A DNA stretch of 64,000 bases from Betaproteobacteria bacterium SG8_41 (GTDB lineage: Bacteria > Pseudomonadota > Gammaproteobacteria > Burkholderiales > SG8-41), in the NCBI GenBank assembly GCA_001303585.1, contig LJTT01000014.1, positions 1 through 64,000 of the forward strand. The letters run 5' to 3'. The notes below the pieces were generated by a model that had not been told where the DNA came from, did no database searches, and saw only the letters and a list, made by a program, of their open reading frames with translations. This document shows, one piece after another, positions 19,110-29,697 of the stretch. The translations under genes and the position numbers were made by a program. Within the stretch, counting starts at the first letter, position 1. Each line of letters starts with the position of its first letter.

Positions 19110-20861
19110 CTAAGGTGCCAGAACGTACTGCCCCGGAGCCCCCTCAAGTGGAGCGTAGCCGTGTGTTGGCGCGCCCATTGCCGGCCGACGCCCCTGCCCG
19201 CTGGAATGCGCGGCAAGCCAGCGCTGCCACTCCGGCCACCACGAGCCCTCGCTCACCGGCGCTGTCGAACGCCATGTGTCGGGGTCAACGTACTTGCCGT
19301 TCCGCTTACGGGTGTCGAGCTGGTAGCTGCGATTGGCATGCCCGGGCTCGCTCACGACGCCGGCGTTGTGCCCTCCGGTGGTCAGAAGGAAAGTGACCTC
19401 CGTATTGGTGAGGAGATGAATCCGGTATACGGATCGCCAGGGAGAGACGTGGTCGCTCACCGTACCGACGGCGAACAATGGCACTTCGATATCGCCCAGC
19501 GAAACGGGTTTGCCGCCGACCTCGTAGCGGCCCTCGGCGAGATCGTTCTTGAGATAGAAGTCCCGCAGATATTCCGCGTGCATGCGATAGGGCAGGCGCG
19601 TGGCATCAGCGTTCCACGCCATCAAGTCGCTGATGGGGCGGCGGCGCCCGATGAGGTAATCGCGCACGATGCGCGACCACACGAGATCCTTCGAATTCAG
19701 CAGCGTGAAGGCGCCGGCCATCTGCTTTCCGTCCAGATAGCCCTGGTCCCACATCAGGTCCTCAAGGTAGGCGACCTGGCTCTCGTCGATGAAGAGCGAA
19801 AGCTCCCCCGGTTCCTCGAAATCGACTTCCGATGCCAGCAGCGTGACCGAACGCAGGCACGGGTCGCCGTCCCGCGCCAGGCACGCTGCGGCGATCGCGA
19901 GCAATGTGCCCCCGAGGCAATATCCCACCGCGTGAACACGACGCTTGGGCAGCACCGTCGATACGGCCTCAAGCGCGGCCATGACGCCCTGCCTCAGATA
20001 GTCCTTCATGCCGAGGTCGCGGTCCAGGGCATCGGGGTTCTTCCACGAAATCATGAAGACGGTGTGCCCCTGACGCACGAGATAGCGCACAAGCGAGTTG
20101 TGGGGTGAGAGATCGAGAACGTAATACTTCATGATCCAGGAAGGGACGATCAGCACCGGTTCACGGTAGACACGCGCCGTCGCGGGCCGGTACTGGATGA
20201 GCTCCATCAGCCGGTTCCGCAAGATGACCTTTCCCGGCGTCACTGCAACAGTCTTGCCAACCTCATAGGCTTCGGCGCCTTCCGGCCGGCGCCCGGCCGC
20301 GAGACGCTCCGCGTCGTCCCACCAGTTGGCCGCGCCCTTGACGAGGTTCATGCCGCCGCTACGGAGCGTCTCCCGCAGCACCTCGGGATTGGTCAGCAGG
20401 AAATTCGAGGGCGACACGATGTCCAGGAGTTGGCGGGCAATGAACGTCATGACCTGTTCGTGGTGCGGCGTCACGCCGCGCACCTCCGTAGTCGCGTTCC
20501 ACCACCACTGCTGACAAAGCAGAAAGCTCTGGTAGATGAGGTTGAAGGGATACTGCTGCCAATCGGGATGACGAAAGCGGGTGTCCTGCGGCAACGGCTC
20601 GATACAGGGCGGGCAACGCGTGCGCGCCCATTGCATCTGGTAGAGAACCAGCCGGTGCAGCTTTCGCAACGCCTTTTCCCCGAGCTGCTGCTGCTTGCCG
20701 GGTGAGAGGGCAAGATGCGTGAGCCAGTCACCGGCTGCCGCTCCCAGCGACGCAGGCGACAAGCCGTGCGTCAACCGCGCCATCGCCGCGTGCAGCATGC
20801 GGTCCTGGTTGTAGCCGTGCCCGCTGATCAGCTCGAAATCCTTGATATCGCTGAGGTCCAT
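19110..20861 (-). CDS. phaC: Polyhydroxyalkanoate synthase
   Basis: lipase-box-like GYCLGGT, GGHNAG motif, PhaC N-terminal domain. Confidence 0.93.
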   Translation of the reverse strand: MDLSDIKDFELISGHGYNQDRMLHAAMARLTHGLSPASLGAAAGDWLTHLALSPGKQQQLGEKALRKLHRLVLYQMQWARTRCPPCIEPLPQDTRFRHPDWQQYPFNLIYQSFLLCQQWWWNATTEVRGVTPHHEQVMTFIARQLLDIVSPSNFLLTNPEVLRETLRSGGMNLVKGAANWWDDAERLAAGRRPEGAEAYEVGKTVAVTPGKVILRNRLMELIQYRPATARVYREPVLIVPSWIMKYYVLDLSPHNSLVRYLVRQGHTVFMISWKNPDALDRDLGMKDYLRQGVMAALEAVSTVLPKRRVHAVGYCLGGTLLAIAAACLARDGDPCLRSVTLLASEVDFEEPGELSLFIDESQVAYLEDLMWDQGYLDGKQMAGAFTLLNSKDLVWSRIVRDYLIGRRRPISDLMAWNADATRLPYRMHAEYLRDFYLKNDLAEGRYEVGGKPVSLGDIEVPLFAVGTVSDHVSPWRSVYRIHLLTNTEVTFLLTTGGHNAGVVSEPGHANRSYQLDTRKRNGKYVDPDTWRSTAPVSEGSWWPEWQRWLAAHSSGQGRRPAMGAPTHGYAPLEGAPGQYVLAP

Positions 20862-20932
20862 AGCTCGGCGCAACCTGCTTTCAACCCATTGCCACTCTTG
20901 TGAAAATTTTCCCCCAATCGCGTTAATCGCCA

Positions 20933-20946
20933 TTGACGCAGATCAA
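20933..20946. promoter_or_regulatory. FNR-type box TTGACGCAGATCAA
   Basis: Between divergent phaC and the COG2187 gene. Confidence 0.78.
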
Positions 20947-20979
20947 GCCAGCAGTGCGCACCCAGCGAGAAAATTATTC

Positions 20980-22041
20980 ATGATTTCGGATAGATGCATG
21001 GCCTGCCCCCCGGACGACGCGCGGCTCGAGAGGCACGGATTCGCGCTCGAGGCAAAAGTCGCCCACCTCGGCCGTCCCGCGAGCTACCCGGAGCAGCCTG
21101 CGGCAGTCGAAGTGATCCAGACGCACATGTCGTTCGTCTTTCTCACGGACCGCCATGCTTACAAGCTCAAGAAACCGGTCCGTTACGAGTTTCTGGACTT
21201 CAGCACCCTCGAGGCGCGCCGCACCGACTGCCTCGAGGAGCTGCGGCTGAACCGCCGCCTCGCGCGCGACATCTATCTCGATGTAGTGGCGCTGACGCAA
21301 GCCCCCGGAGGACAGTTCCGGCTCGCGGGAGATGGCGAAGCCGTGGAATGGCTGGTCAAGATGCGCCGGTTGCCGCACGAGCTGATGCTCGATCGCGCGA
21401 TCAGCGGGGGACGCGTAAGCAGGGAAGATGTGCGCCGCTTCATGCTCGTGCTGGCCCACTTCTACCGGCGTTCCGAGCCGGTCGTCATGGATCCTGCCCG
21501 TTATCGTCAACGCCTCGAGCGCAATATTCACGCGAACCAGCGCGAGCTCTTGATTACCGACTACGGCCTTTCCCGTGCGCTGATCGAGAAGATCACGACG
21601 AGCCAGCTGGATACGCTCGGGCGGCAGGCCGCGCTGTTCGAGCAACGCGCCAGGGACAGCAAAATCGTGGAGGGGCATGGAGATCTTCGACCCGAGCATG
21701 TCTTTCTTGGCCGCGAGCCCGTGTTCATCGATTGCCTGGAGTTCAATCGGGACTGGCGGCTTCTCGACCCGGTCGAAGAGATCGCTTATCTCTCCCTTGA
21801 GTGCGAGCATGCGGGCGCCGCGTGGATCGGCGACGTGGCGCTCGAAATCTACAGCGAACGGACCCGCGACACACCCTCCGAGCCGCTGGTGCGCTTCTAT
21901 AAATCCATCCGCGCGAGCTTGAGGGCCAAGCTCTCGGTCTGGCATCTCCGGGATCATCTCGAACCGGCCGCGCGCGAGAAGTGGGTCGAGCGTGCGCGCC
22001 GCTATCTCGAGCTGGCAGAGCGCTACGCTTCAGCCTCGTGA
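20980..22041 (+). CDS. COG2187-type aminoglycoside-phosphotransferase-like kinase
   Basis: HMSFVFLTDRHAYKLKKPVRYEFLDFSTLEARR...EGHGDLRPEHVFLGREPVFIDCLEFN. Confidence 0.85.
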   Translation: MISDRCMACPPDDARLERHGFALEAKVAHLGRPASYPEQPAAVEVIQTHMSFVFLTDRHAYKLKKPVRYEFLDFSTLEARRTDCLEELRLNRRLARDIYLDVVALTQAPGGQFRLAGDGEAVEWLVKMRRLPHELMLDRAISGGRVSREDVRRFMLVLAHFYRRSEPVVMDPARYRQRLERNIHANQRELLITDYGLSRALIEKITTSQLDTLGRQAALFEQRARDSKIVEGHGDLRPEHVFLGREPVFIDCLEFNRDWRLLDPVEEIAYLSLECEHAGAAWIGDVALEIYSERTRDTPSEPLVRFYKSIRASLRAKLSVWHLRDHLEPAAREKWVERARRYLELAERYASAS

Positions 22042-22328
22042 ATCGTGAATCGAAAAAGACAGAAACCCACAACCTTTTAGCCGCAGATAAAAGCAGATAC
22101 ACACAGATAAAACGGAAAATCGAAGCTGCTTTTGTCCGCGCCTGAATCCCGTTTCCCGTTTCACATTTCACGAATCGGCGTGCATCGTCGTCGGAACAAC
22201 CCTGACGCAGAAGGCGGAAAGGTTTTTTGAGTGGTATCGGCGTTTATCTGCGTGTATCTGCGGTTAAATTCTGCTTTACGATCACGATTTACGATTTGCG
22301 AACGTCGATCGACGGTTAAGAATAGCTT
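22035..22328. repeat. Repeat cluster between convergent genes, one copy oriented with each gene
   Basis: cgtgaatcgtgaatcg...ttttagccgcagataaaagcagatacacacagata ... cggcgtttatctgcgtgtatctgcggttaaattctgctttacgatcacgatttacg. Confidence 0.9.
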
Positions 22329-23303
22329 TTAAACCTTGAGCAGGTCCACGATCGAGCCGCCCGAGTGCATGCGCCGGATGGCCTCGGCGAATAGTGGCGC
22401 GGTCCCAAGAATCCTGAGTTTGTCGCGCGCCGCGGCCGCCTTGAGCCGGAACGGCGGCACCGTGTCAGTCACCACGATCTCACCAATTGCGCTTGCGCCC
22501 AGCACCTCTCCCGCCTTCTGCGCGAAAAGGCCGTGCGACGCAGCCGCGTAGATGCGCCGCGCACCGCCGCACGCAGCCGCCGCGCGCGCAAGCGTCGTGC
22601 CGCTGCTGATGAGATCGTCGATAATGATCACTGTCCGGCCGGCCACCTCGCCGACAAGCCGGTCGCCCGAGACCACGCCGCTGCTGCGCTGTTTCTCCAT
22701 GAACGCGCGCGATACCGGCCGGCCCAGCCTTCCCTCCAGGGCCTCGCGAAAGGCCTCCGCACGCTTGACGCCGCCAACATCGGGTGAGACGACCGCCACT
22801 TCGTTCCCCGCGACAATGGAGCCGAAATAGTCCACGAACAGCTTCTTTGCCTCGAGGTGCTCGGCCGGAATGCGGAACGAATTTTCATAAGCGGCAAGGT
22901 TGTGCACGTCCAGCGTGACGACGTGATCGGTGCCGACAGCTTCGAGCACCGCCGCAACATAGCGCGTCGATACCGGGTCGCGCGATTTGGTTCTCCGGTC
23001 CTTGCGCGCGTAGCAGAGATAAGGCAGCACAGCGGTAATCCGCCCGGCTGATGCGTCCCGCAGCGCGCCAATGAAAAACAGCAGCCGCACCAGCTTGTCA
23101 TTGGCGCTTTGCGAGGAATCCCCATAAAGCGATTGCAGCACATAAAGGTCCCGCCCACGGACGCTCTCCAGCGCCCGCGCCTTGTGCTCGCCGTCCTCGA
23201 ATTCCCGCTCCTCGTGCGCGGACAACGGGACCCCCAGTGCCTCGGCGACGCGCTGGCCAAACTCACGGCTCGCGTTCAGCGCAAACAGGCTAAGTTCATT
23301 CAC
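22329..23303 (-). CDS. prs: Ribose-phosphate pyrophosphokinase family protein
   Basis: [44 protein letters not shown]. Confidence 0.92.
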   Translation of the reverse strand: MNELSLFALNASREFGQRVAEALGVPLSAHEEREFEDGEHKARALESVRGRDLYVLQSLYGDSSQSANDKLVRLLFFIGALRDASAGRITAVLPYLCYARKDRRTKSRDPVSTRYVAAVLEAVGTDHVVTLDVHNLAAYENSFRIPAEHLEAKKLFVDYFGSIVAGNEVAVVSPDVGGVKRAEAFREALEGRLGRPVSRAFMEKQRSSGVVSGDRLVGEVAGRTVIIIDDLISSGTTLARAAAACGGARRIYAAASHGLFAQKAGEVLGASAIGEIVVTDTVPPFRLKAAAARDKLRILGTAPLFAEAIRRMHSGGSIVDLLKV

Positions 23304-23476
23304 GTTTCCAGTTTCCAGGTTCGAGTTTCGAGTTCAAGGTTCGACTGAGTTTGCTGCGCATCTATCCACTGCGGAGTCCGAAGCACGCAGGGAGAACGGT
23401 TCTCTTGTATCGAACCATCTGCGTGTATCGGCGTTTATCTGCGGTTAAATTGCGTTTCACGTTTTACGATTCACGG
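23300..23476. repeat. Repeat cluster between prs and the hydrolase gene
   Basis: tttccagtttccaggttcgagtttcgag; ctgcgtgtatcggcgtttatctgcggttaaattgcgtttcacgttttacgattcac. Confidence 0.88.
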
Positions 23477-24131
23477 CCGCAAGGTAGCGCCGGAACCAGT
23501 CCCGCGCCAGCCGCGCCACCTCCTCGAGCTTGCCGGGCTCCTCGAAGAGGTGTGTCGCGCCCTCAACGATCTCGACACGGTGTTCCGTCTCGAGTCGCGC
23601 CGCGGCCGCGCGATTCATCTTTATGACGGGCCCATCCAGCCCGCCCACGATGAGCAGGGTCGGCGCCCGTACCTGTGACAAAGCATCCATTGCGAGATCG
23701 GGCCGCCCGCCACGGGAAACGACCGCCGCGACCCGGTCGGCCCGAGCGGCCGCCGCGCGAAGCGCCGCCGCCGCTCCGGTACTGGCACCAAAGAGCCCGA
23801 TCGGCAGGCCAGCAGTACTCGTCTCCGATGACAGCCAGTCGATCGCGCCGATCAGACGGCGCGTCAGCAGATCGATGTCGAAGCGCAACTCACGCGTCAG
23901 TTCGTCGATCGCCTGCTCCCCGGCCGTGAGAAGATCGAAAAGCAGCGTCCCCAATCCGCCGTCGTGCAAAATGTCCGCGACGTAACGGTTCCGGGGGCTG
24001 AAGCGGCTGCTGCCGCTACCGTGCGCGAAGGCAACGACTCCGGAGGTCCCCTGCGGGAGCGTAAGAATCCCTTCGAGCGCAGCACCCGCCGCTGCTATCG
24101 TGATGCCGGTGGCTTGATCCCGCGCGCCCAT
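23457..24131 (-). CDS. Dienelactone hydrolase-like alpha/beta hydrolase
   Basis: GVVAFAHGSGSSRFSPRNRYVADILHDGGLGTLLFDLLT...GLFGASTGAAAAL. Confidence 0.88.
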   Translation of the reverse strand: MGARDQATGITIAAAGAALEGILTLPQGTSGVVAFAHGSGSSRFSPRNRYVADILHDGGLGTLLFDLLTAGEQAIDELTRELRFDIDLLTRRLIGAIDWLSSETSTAGLPIGLFGASTGAAAALRAAAARADRVAAVVSRGGRPDLAMDALSQVRAPTLLIVGGLDGPVIKMNRAAAARLETEHRVEIVEGATHLFEEPGKLEEVARLARDWFRRYLAAVNRKT

Positions 24132-24198
24132 GATCTATAAGGTCCTCATACGCCGCGCGGCCGGATCGGCTGCATGGTCATCGGCCCTGCGGCGGCGT

Positions 24199-24630
24199 TC
24201 ATCGTTTGCGGATAAGAAGGACGGGGACCGCGGCACGGCGCGCCACGCCTTCGGCAACGCTGCCGAGAACCAGATGCTCCAGGCCGCGGCGGCCATGCGT
24301 GCCCAGGACGATCAGATCGGCGTCCGCCGCGTTCGCTTCCTCGACGATCACGCTCGCAACCCGCCGACCCGCCGCATCGACCACCCGGTTGCGCGCTTCG
24401 ACACCGGCCTTGCGGGCCTCCTCGAGGGCGGCAGCGGCGATCTTCTCGCCCTCACTTCGGATCGCCTCTGTGAGATCGACAACGCCGTGGGTCGAGGAAC
24501 TGATAATCGGCTCGTAGACGTGCAGCAGCAGGACTTTCGCCCCCTGCTCACGGGCCAGCTGGAGCGCGTCGTCCAGTGCCAGGCGCGACGTTTCACTCCC
24601 GTCCACCGCGATCAGGATCTGCTTGTACAT
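24199..24630 (-). CDS. Universal stress protein (UspA family)
   Basis: MYKQILIAVDGSETSRLALDDAL...DADLIVLGTHGRRGLEHLVLGSVAEGVARRAAVPVLLIR. Confidence 0.94.
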   Translation of the reverse strand: MYKQILIAVDGSETSRLALDDALQLAREQGAKVLLLHVYEPIISSSTHGVVDLTEAIRSEGEKIAAAALEEARKAGVEARNRVVDAAGRRVASVIVEEANAADADLIVLGTHGRRGLEHLVLGSVAEGVARRAAVPVLLIRKR

Positions 24631-24721
24631 TTCATCGCCTCGCTTTCCGGGACGCAGTCCGCCCTCCGGTCGCGCCAACTCGTCCCCCAAGAAATTCTCG
24701 GTCCTGCGTCTTTCTCCGTGC

Positions 24722-24946
24722 TCAGCGGAACGGCATCTCGCCTTTGCGCACCCAGACGCCGCGCTCCTCGCAGTGGAGAAGCTCACTCCCGCTGCGCACG
24801 TACTGGCCGGGCGCATAAGCCACGCCGTTGAAATAGCACACTCCCGTTTCCAGCTCCCGGTCAAGCGAAAGCTCTTCGTCTTCGTCGAGGATGGGGGACG
24901 TGTCGCGCTCCGGGTCCGGGGCGCCGACTTGCGGAACGGTTTCTTT
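24722..24946 (-). CDS. Small acidic protein, DUF1496-like
   Basis: MKETVPQVGAPDPERDTSPILDEDEELSLDRELETGVCYFNGVAYAPGQYVRSGSELLHCEERGVWVRKGEMPFR. Confidence 0.6.
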   Translation of the reverse strand, partial: KETVPQVGAPDPERDTSPILDEDEELSLDRELETGVCYFNGVAYAPGQYVRSGSELLHCEERGVWVRKGEMPFR

Positions 24947-25030
24947 CATCACAGTAAAACCACCTTTTCGGTTAGGAATCGCGTTAACCATCCTGCATTC
25001 AAAGCGTACGGCCGCGGGCGGATGCTCGTC

Positions 25031-25044
25031 TTGACGAAAATCAA
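25031..25044. promoter_or_regulatory. FNR-type box TTGACGAAAATCAA
   Basis: Upstream of the small acidic protein / usp unit; overlaps the stop codon of the PRT gene. Confidence 0.72.
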
Positions 25045-25742
25045 GCGCTGCTGCCAACCCGTCCGTGCGCGGGCGACCCGTCGGCGGTTGCGGCCCACGT
25101 TTTGGCGAGCTGCTCTCGCACCGCCTCGTCGCTCAGCTGCGGAAACTCGATGTAGAACTGACCTATAGCCATGAAAAGCTCCGGAGTTTCGAGGCAGATC
25201 ACTTCATCCGCCTCCGCGCGTAACCGAATGACCGTATCCGGCGGCGCGACTGGGACGGCGACCACGATCTTGGCGGGCGACTGGCGCCGCAGCGCCTCGA
25301 TGGCCGCGCGCATTGTGGCCCCTGTCGCGATGCCGTCGTCCACGAGGATCACGCACCGGCCCTCGATGACCGGCCGCGGGCGCGCGCCTCGGTAGGCATG
25401 CTCCCGCCGCTCAAGCTCCCGCTGCTCGCGGCTCGCCACCTCCTCGATTGCGACATCCTTGATCCCGAGGGAAGAAATGACGTGCGGATTGAGCACCCGT
25501 ATTCCACCGCTGGCAATGGCGCCCATCGCGAGCTCGCTGTGGCCCAGCACGCCAAGCTTGCGGACGATCATCAGGTCGAGGTCCGCGCCCAGCTTCGCAG
25601 CCACCTCGGCGGCAACCGGGACCCCGCCGCGCGGCAATGCCAGCACGATCACGTCCTCCCGCGCCCGGTATGCATCCAGGGCTGTCGAGAGAGCCTGACC
25701 CGCCGCGACTCGATCGCGGAATGGAAGTAGATTCGTCTTCAT
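25041..25742 (-). CDS. Phosphoribosyltransferase family protein (COG1926)
   Basis: ALPRGGVPVAAEVAAKLGADLDLMIVRKLG; CVILVDDGIATGATMRAAI (PRPP loop). Confidence 0.92.
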   Translation of the reverse strand: MKTNLLPFRDRVAAGQALSTALDAYRAREDVIVLALPRGGVPVAAEVAAKLGADLDLMIVRKLGVLGHSELAMGAIASGGIRVLNPHVISSLGIKDVAIEEVASREQRELERREHAYRGARPRPVIEGRCVILVDDGIATGATMRAAIEALRRQSPAKIVVAVPVAPPDTVIRLRAEADEVICLETPELFMAIGQFYIEFPQLSDEAVREQLAKTWAATADGSPAHGRVGSSA

Positions 25743-25811
25743 TCCGGGCACTTCCCGCCAGGCACCCCGTTCCATTAAGCAAAAGGATACTGCGGCGAGC
25801 GGGAGCGCTTG

Positions 25812-25825
25812 TTGACCTGCGTCAA
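25812..25825. promoter_or_regulatory. FNR-type box TTGACCTGCGTCAA
   Basis: Upstream of the COG1926 PRT gene; -10-like TATCCT at exact class II spacing. Confidence 0.82.
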
Positions 25826-25891
25826 CGTGCTTTGCGGCAGCAGTCGAGCAGCGCCCATTTTCCGTCGCCGTCGGGAGCGCCAGCGTAAGAC

Positions 25892-25905
25892 TTGACGTGG
25901 ATCAA
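25892..25905. promoter_or_regulatory. FNR-type box TTGACGTGGATCAA
   Basis: Upstream of the HPF-CSD fusion gene (+). Confidence 0.82.
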
Positions 25906-26018
25906 CGCTGCGGGCCGCGTTCTGGCGGAGAGTATTTCTGGTGCAATCACACAGCGGGCGGGTGATTGCACGAAGTGTCGTCCGCCCCAGCGCCTCTCAC
26001 CACCCGGGAGGATCAGGT

Positions 26019-26585
26019 ATGCAAATTCCCCTGCAAATCACGTTTCGCAATCTGGAGCGCTCCGAAGCCATCGCAGCGAAAGTGGAGGAACGCGCCTCGA
26101 AACTCGAGCAGTACTACTACGGCATCATCGGTTGTCGCGTTGCGATCGAGTCCGCACACAAGCACCATCGCCGCGGCAATCGTTACCATGTCCGCATCGA
26201 CGTTACGGTTCCTGACAACAAGCTCATCGCAAGTCGCGAACCGGAAGAGCACCATGCCTACACCGATGTCTATGTCGCCATTCGCGATGCGTTCGACTCC
26301 ATTCGCCGTCAGCTCGAAGACTACGCGCGCGTGCGCAGGGGCCATGTGAAGGCCCACGAGATTCCAGGCCACGGACAGATCGCGGAGCTCAACGCGGACG
26401 AGGGTTATGGCAGGATCGAATCGCCGGGCGGGCGGCTCATCTACTTCCATCGAAACAGCATCGTCGACGCGGATTTCGACAGCCTGCAAGTCGGGGCGGA
26501 GGTGCGCTTCGACGAAGAAATGGGGGAGCGCGGACCGCAGGCAAGCACGGTTTACCTCATCGGCAAGCACCACATCGTTGGCTAA
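26019..26585 (+). CDS. HPF/RaiA-type ribosome hibernation factor fused to a cold-shock-like domain
   Basis: S30AE domain (MQIPLQITFRNLERSEAIAAKVEERASKLEQYY...) followed by GQIAELNADEGYGRIESPGGRLIYFHRNSIVDADFDSLQVGAEVRFDEE; ATG follows gggaggatcaggt. Confidence 0.9.
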   Translation: MQIPLQITFRNLERSEAIAAKVEERASKLEQYYYGIIGCRVAIESAHKHHRRGNRYHVRIDVTVPDNKLIASREPEEHHAYTDVYVAIRDAFDSIRRQLEDYARVRRGHVKAHEIPGHGQIAELNADEGYGRIESPGGRLIYFHRNSIVDADFDSLQVGAEVRFDEEMGERGPQASTVYLIGKHHIVG

Positions 26586-26599
26586 TCGCCTCAAGCAGA

Positions 26600-26878
26600 A
26601 GGGCGTGACCGGTGACCCGTGACCGGCCATCGAAGGCTAAAGCGCCTTGAAATCAACTGCCGATGAAGTCCAACCCCAAATTCATCTAGCCGCAGACAAC
26701 CGCAGATTTGGAACACGGAACCCTGAACTTTGAACCCCGAGCACCGTTAGGTAACCGCCGATCAACGCCGATAGGCCGAAACGTGACACGGCTCGATCAA
26801 TAATCCACGTCTCACGATTCACGGAACCGATCAGCGTTTATCTGCGTGTATCTGCGGTTAAATTCCGATTCACGATTG
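26600..26878. repeat. Repeat cluster between convergent hpf-csd and ftsH
   Basis: gtgaccggtgacccgtgaccgg; ctagccgcagacaaccgcagat; cagcgtttatctgcgtgtatctgcggttaaattccgattcacgattgac. Confidence 0.9.
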
Positions 26879-28718
26879 ACGGTGCCGAGGCGGCAACCTC
26901 GCGCCGAAACGCCTCCAGATCCTCCTCCACCAGGGTTTCCTTCTGCAGCAGCGCCTTTGCGCCGCGTTCCAGCACGAGCCGGTGCTCGTTCAGTACCCCC
27001 ACCGCCCGCTCGAACGCACTCTTCACGATTCCCCTGACGGCGGTGTCGATCTCCCGCGCGGTCTCCTCGCTGAATTCGCGGCCGCGCGGAATTTCGCCAG
27101 GAGCCCCGAGAAACGTGGGACGCTCCGCCTCATAGGTCACGTGGCCGAGCTCTTCGACCATCCCATATCGCATGACCATACTGCGCGCGATTTCGGTCAC
27201 CTTGGCGAGATCGTCGGCCGCTCCGGTAGAAAGATGTTCGAACACGATCTGCTCGGCCGCCCGTCCGCCGAGGAGAACGGCCATCTTGTTTTCGAGCTCG
27301 CCCCGCGTCATGAGATAGCGATCCTCGGTGGGCCGCTGAATGGTGTAGCCCAGCGCACCGATCCCCCGCGGGATGATCGAGATCTTGTGCACCGGATCCA
27401 CGCCCGGCAGGCTCATCGCCACGAGCGCGTGGCCCATCTCGTGGTGCGCGATCACCTCGCGCTCCTTTGCATTGAGTACGCGGTTCTTTTTCTCGAGTCC
27501 CGCGACGATGCGCTCGATCGCGCGCGTGAAATCATCCGGCGTCACCGCTTCCCCCCTGCGGCGCGTCGCCAGCAGCGCCGCTTCGTTGACAAGGTTAGCC
27601 AGGTCGGCGCCGGTAAATCCGACGGTGAGGGCGGCGATGCTCTCCAGGTCCACCTCCGGCGCGAGCTTTACCTTGCGGATATGCGTCTTCAGGATCTGCA
27701 CGCGCCCCGTGCGGTCCGGCCGGTCGACCAGCACTTGGCGGTCGAAGCGTCCGGCGCGCAGCAGCGCCGGGTCGAGTATCTCGGGGCGATTCGTCGCCGC
27801 GAGCAGCACGAGTCCCGAGCTGGGGTCGAAACCGTCCATTTCCGACAGCAGCTGATTGAGCGTCTGCTCTTTCTCGTCGTGGCCCCCGAGCGGGAAAGCG
27901 CCTCGCGCGCGCCCCAGCGCATCCAGCTCGTCGATGAAGATGATGGCCGGCGCTTTCTGCCGCGCCTGCTCGAAGAGGTCCCTCACGCGCGCCGCGCCCA
28001 CGCCGACGAACATTTCGACGAATTCCGCGCCGCTGATGGAAAAGAACGGGACCCCCGCCTCCCCGGCAACCGCCCGCGCGAGCAGCGTCTTGCCGGTGCC
28101 TGGCGGACCGACCAGAAGTACGCCTTTCGGGATGCGGGCGCCGAGACGGCCATAGCCCTGGGGACTCTTGAGGAAGGCGATAATTTCTTTCAACTCCTCC
28201 TTGGCCTCATCGACGCCCGCCACGTCATCGAAGGTGACTCTCGTGTCCTTCTCCATGTACACCTTTGCCTTGCTCTTGCCGATGGTGAGGAAACCGCCGC
28301 CCATGCCCTGGCTCTGTGCAAACCGGCGCACAATGAACATCCAGATGCCGATGAAGATAAGCGCCGGAATGGTCCAGGACAGGATGTCCCGGATGAACGT
28401 CTGCTCGAGCGCCCCGCCGTATTTGACGTTGTAGCCTTCCAGGTCCTTCGCGAGATCCGGGTCGACGCGAATGGTGACGAAGCGTGTGTGCCCGCTCGCG
28501 GTGGGTTGGCTGAAGGTCCCCTCGATGCGGTTCTCGTAGACAACGATTTCACCGACCCGGCCCGCCTTCAGCTGCTGCTGGAACTCGCTGTAAGAAAGTC
28601 GCTCGATTCGCTGCGACTGCACCCAAAGGCTCTGCAGCCACAGGACTGCGAACACCGCCAGGATGAAATATGCGAGATTGATGCGATATTGGCGGTTTAC
28701 GAAGCGGGGCTTATCCAT
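26838..28718 (-). CDS. ftsH: FtsH-family AAA+/M41 metalloprotease
   Basis: [44 protein letters not shown] zinc motif; C-terminus [10 protein letters not shown] is repeat-encoded. Confidence 0.95.
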   Translation of the reverse strand: MDKPRFVNRQYRINLAYFILAVFAVLWLQSLWVQSQRIERLSYSEFQQQLKAGRVGEIVVYENRIEGTFSQPTASGHTRFVTIRVDPDLAKDLEGYNVKYGGALEQTFIRDILSWTIPALIFIGIWMFIVRRFAQSQGMGGGFLTIGKSKAKVYMEKDTRVTFDDVAGVDEAKEELKEIIAFLKSPQGYGRLGARIPKGVLLVGPPGTGKTLLARAVAGEAGVPFFSISGAEFVEMFVGVGAARVRDLFEQARQKAPAIIFIDELDALGRARGAFPLGGHDEKEQTLNQLLSEMDGFDPSSGLVLLAATNRPEILDPALLRAGRFDRQVLVDRPDRTGRVQILKTHIRKVKLAPEVDLESIAALTVGFTGADLANLVNEAALLATRRRGEAVTPDDFTRAIERIVAGLEKKNRVLNAKEREVIAHHEMGHALVAMSLPGVDPVHKISIIPRGIGALGYTIQRPTEDRYLMTRGELENKMAVLLGGRAAEQIVFEHLSTGAADDLAKVTEIARSMVMRYGMVEELGHVTYEAERPTFLGAPGEIPRGREFSEETAREIDTAVRGIVKSAFERAVGVLNEHRLVLERGAKALLQKETLVEEDLEAFRREVAASAPSIVNRNLTADTRR

Positions 28719-28845
28719 CGCCGTTTGCACCCGGGTCTGGTTATCGTCCTCTCCAAGCGTATCTGCGGCTCTCCAAGCCGCTCCGATCCGCCCCGCAACC
28801 ATTGCCTTTCCTGACAAATGCTAGGCGTGTGCCTTGCCCGCGGTC

Positions 28846-28859
28846 TTGATATACGTCAA
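28846..28859. promoter_or_regulatory. FNR-type box TTGATATACGTCAA
   Basis: Upstream of ftsH; -10-like TAGCAT at exact class II spacing. Confidence 0.85.
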
Positions 28860-28959
28860 TAAGCCCGCCGCTTTCAAATGTCTTTGTCCAACAACCACCT
28901 TCAAACGCAGGATGGCGCACTGCAGAGCCGTTACCCCGTCCATGACGCGCGGTTCAGGT

Positions 28960-28973
28960 TTGACCTAAATCAA
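28960..28973. promoter_or_regulatory. FNR-type box TTGACCTAAATCAA
   Basis: Upstream of hypothetical 29040..29576; -10-like TATCGT at exact class II spacing. Confidence 0.85.
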
Positions 28974-29039
28974 GCGTGTCGCGGCCGGCGGGCCTTATCG
29001 TATTTACATCCGCTGCAGGCCCCTCAGCCCGAGGACTCC

Positions 29040-29576
29040 GTGACCACCACGCCCAGGAGCTTGATCGCCTACGCACCGTACGGAGTGGGGCTGATGTGCG
29101 CCTTGGTCTACTTCGAGCGCAATACTGACGTGTATGGGTGGTGGATCGGCGCCCGCGACTCGGAATATCTCTCGGCCTATTTCAAGCTGGAGCATTTCTT
29201 CTCCAGCAAGCCGACCCGCTTCTACGCAAGCGAGGGATCGGACCTTTACGGCGGATGGAAGCACCTCTACTCGGCACGCGACACGGAGCTCGACAAGCCC
29301 GTGACAGTAGACGATGCGGTGTCGCACGAACTCGAGCGCGTCCAGGGCATGTTCGTGGCCGAATGGCTGTTCTTCGAGAGTGACCCCGACATTGCAGCCG
29401 AGCGTGCCGCATACGACCGCTACAACATGCCCCTGGGTCAGGTCAACGTGCGGGCCCAGCGTCTGAACAAACTCGACAAACATCACGCGGTCTGGCTCTT
29501 CCGCTCGCATGATTTGCAGGCTGACGTCCTGGAGTACCTGCAGCGGTTCTGGCCGATCGACTACCGCACCACTTAG
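29040..29576 (+). CDS. Hypothetical protein (about 178 aa, GTG start proposed)
   Basis: Coding-like ORF downstream of an FNR box: TTTPRSLIAYAPYGVGLMCALVYFERNTDVYGWWIGARDSEYL... Confidence 0.65.
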   Translation: MTTTPRSLIAYAPYGVGLMCALVYFERNTDVYGWWIGARDSEYLSAYFKLEHFFSSKPTRFYASEGSDLYGGWKHLYSARDTELDKPVTVDDAVSHELERVQGMFVAEWLFFESDPDIAAERAAYDRYNMPLGQVNVRAQRLNKLDKHHAVWLFRSHDLQADVLEYLQRFWPIDYRTT

Positions 29577-29697
29577 TCAACCCCCGCGATCAGTGAACGG
29601 TGAACAGTACACGGTGCTCTAAGATTGTATGGGTAATGGAAACAGGAGCCTTGTTAGGGTTACCCGTTCGCCGTTTACCGGAAATGAAGGAGACATC

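Noticed and set aside
26982-28814. 610-aa + strand ORF
   Set aside because: Antisense shadow of ftsH
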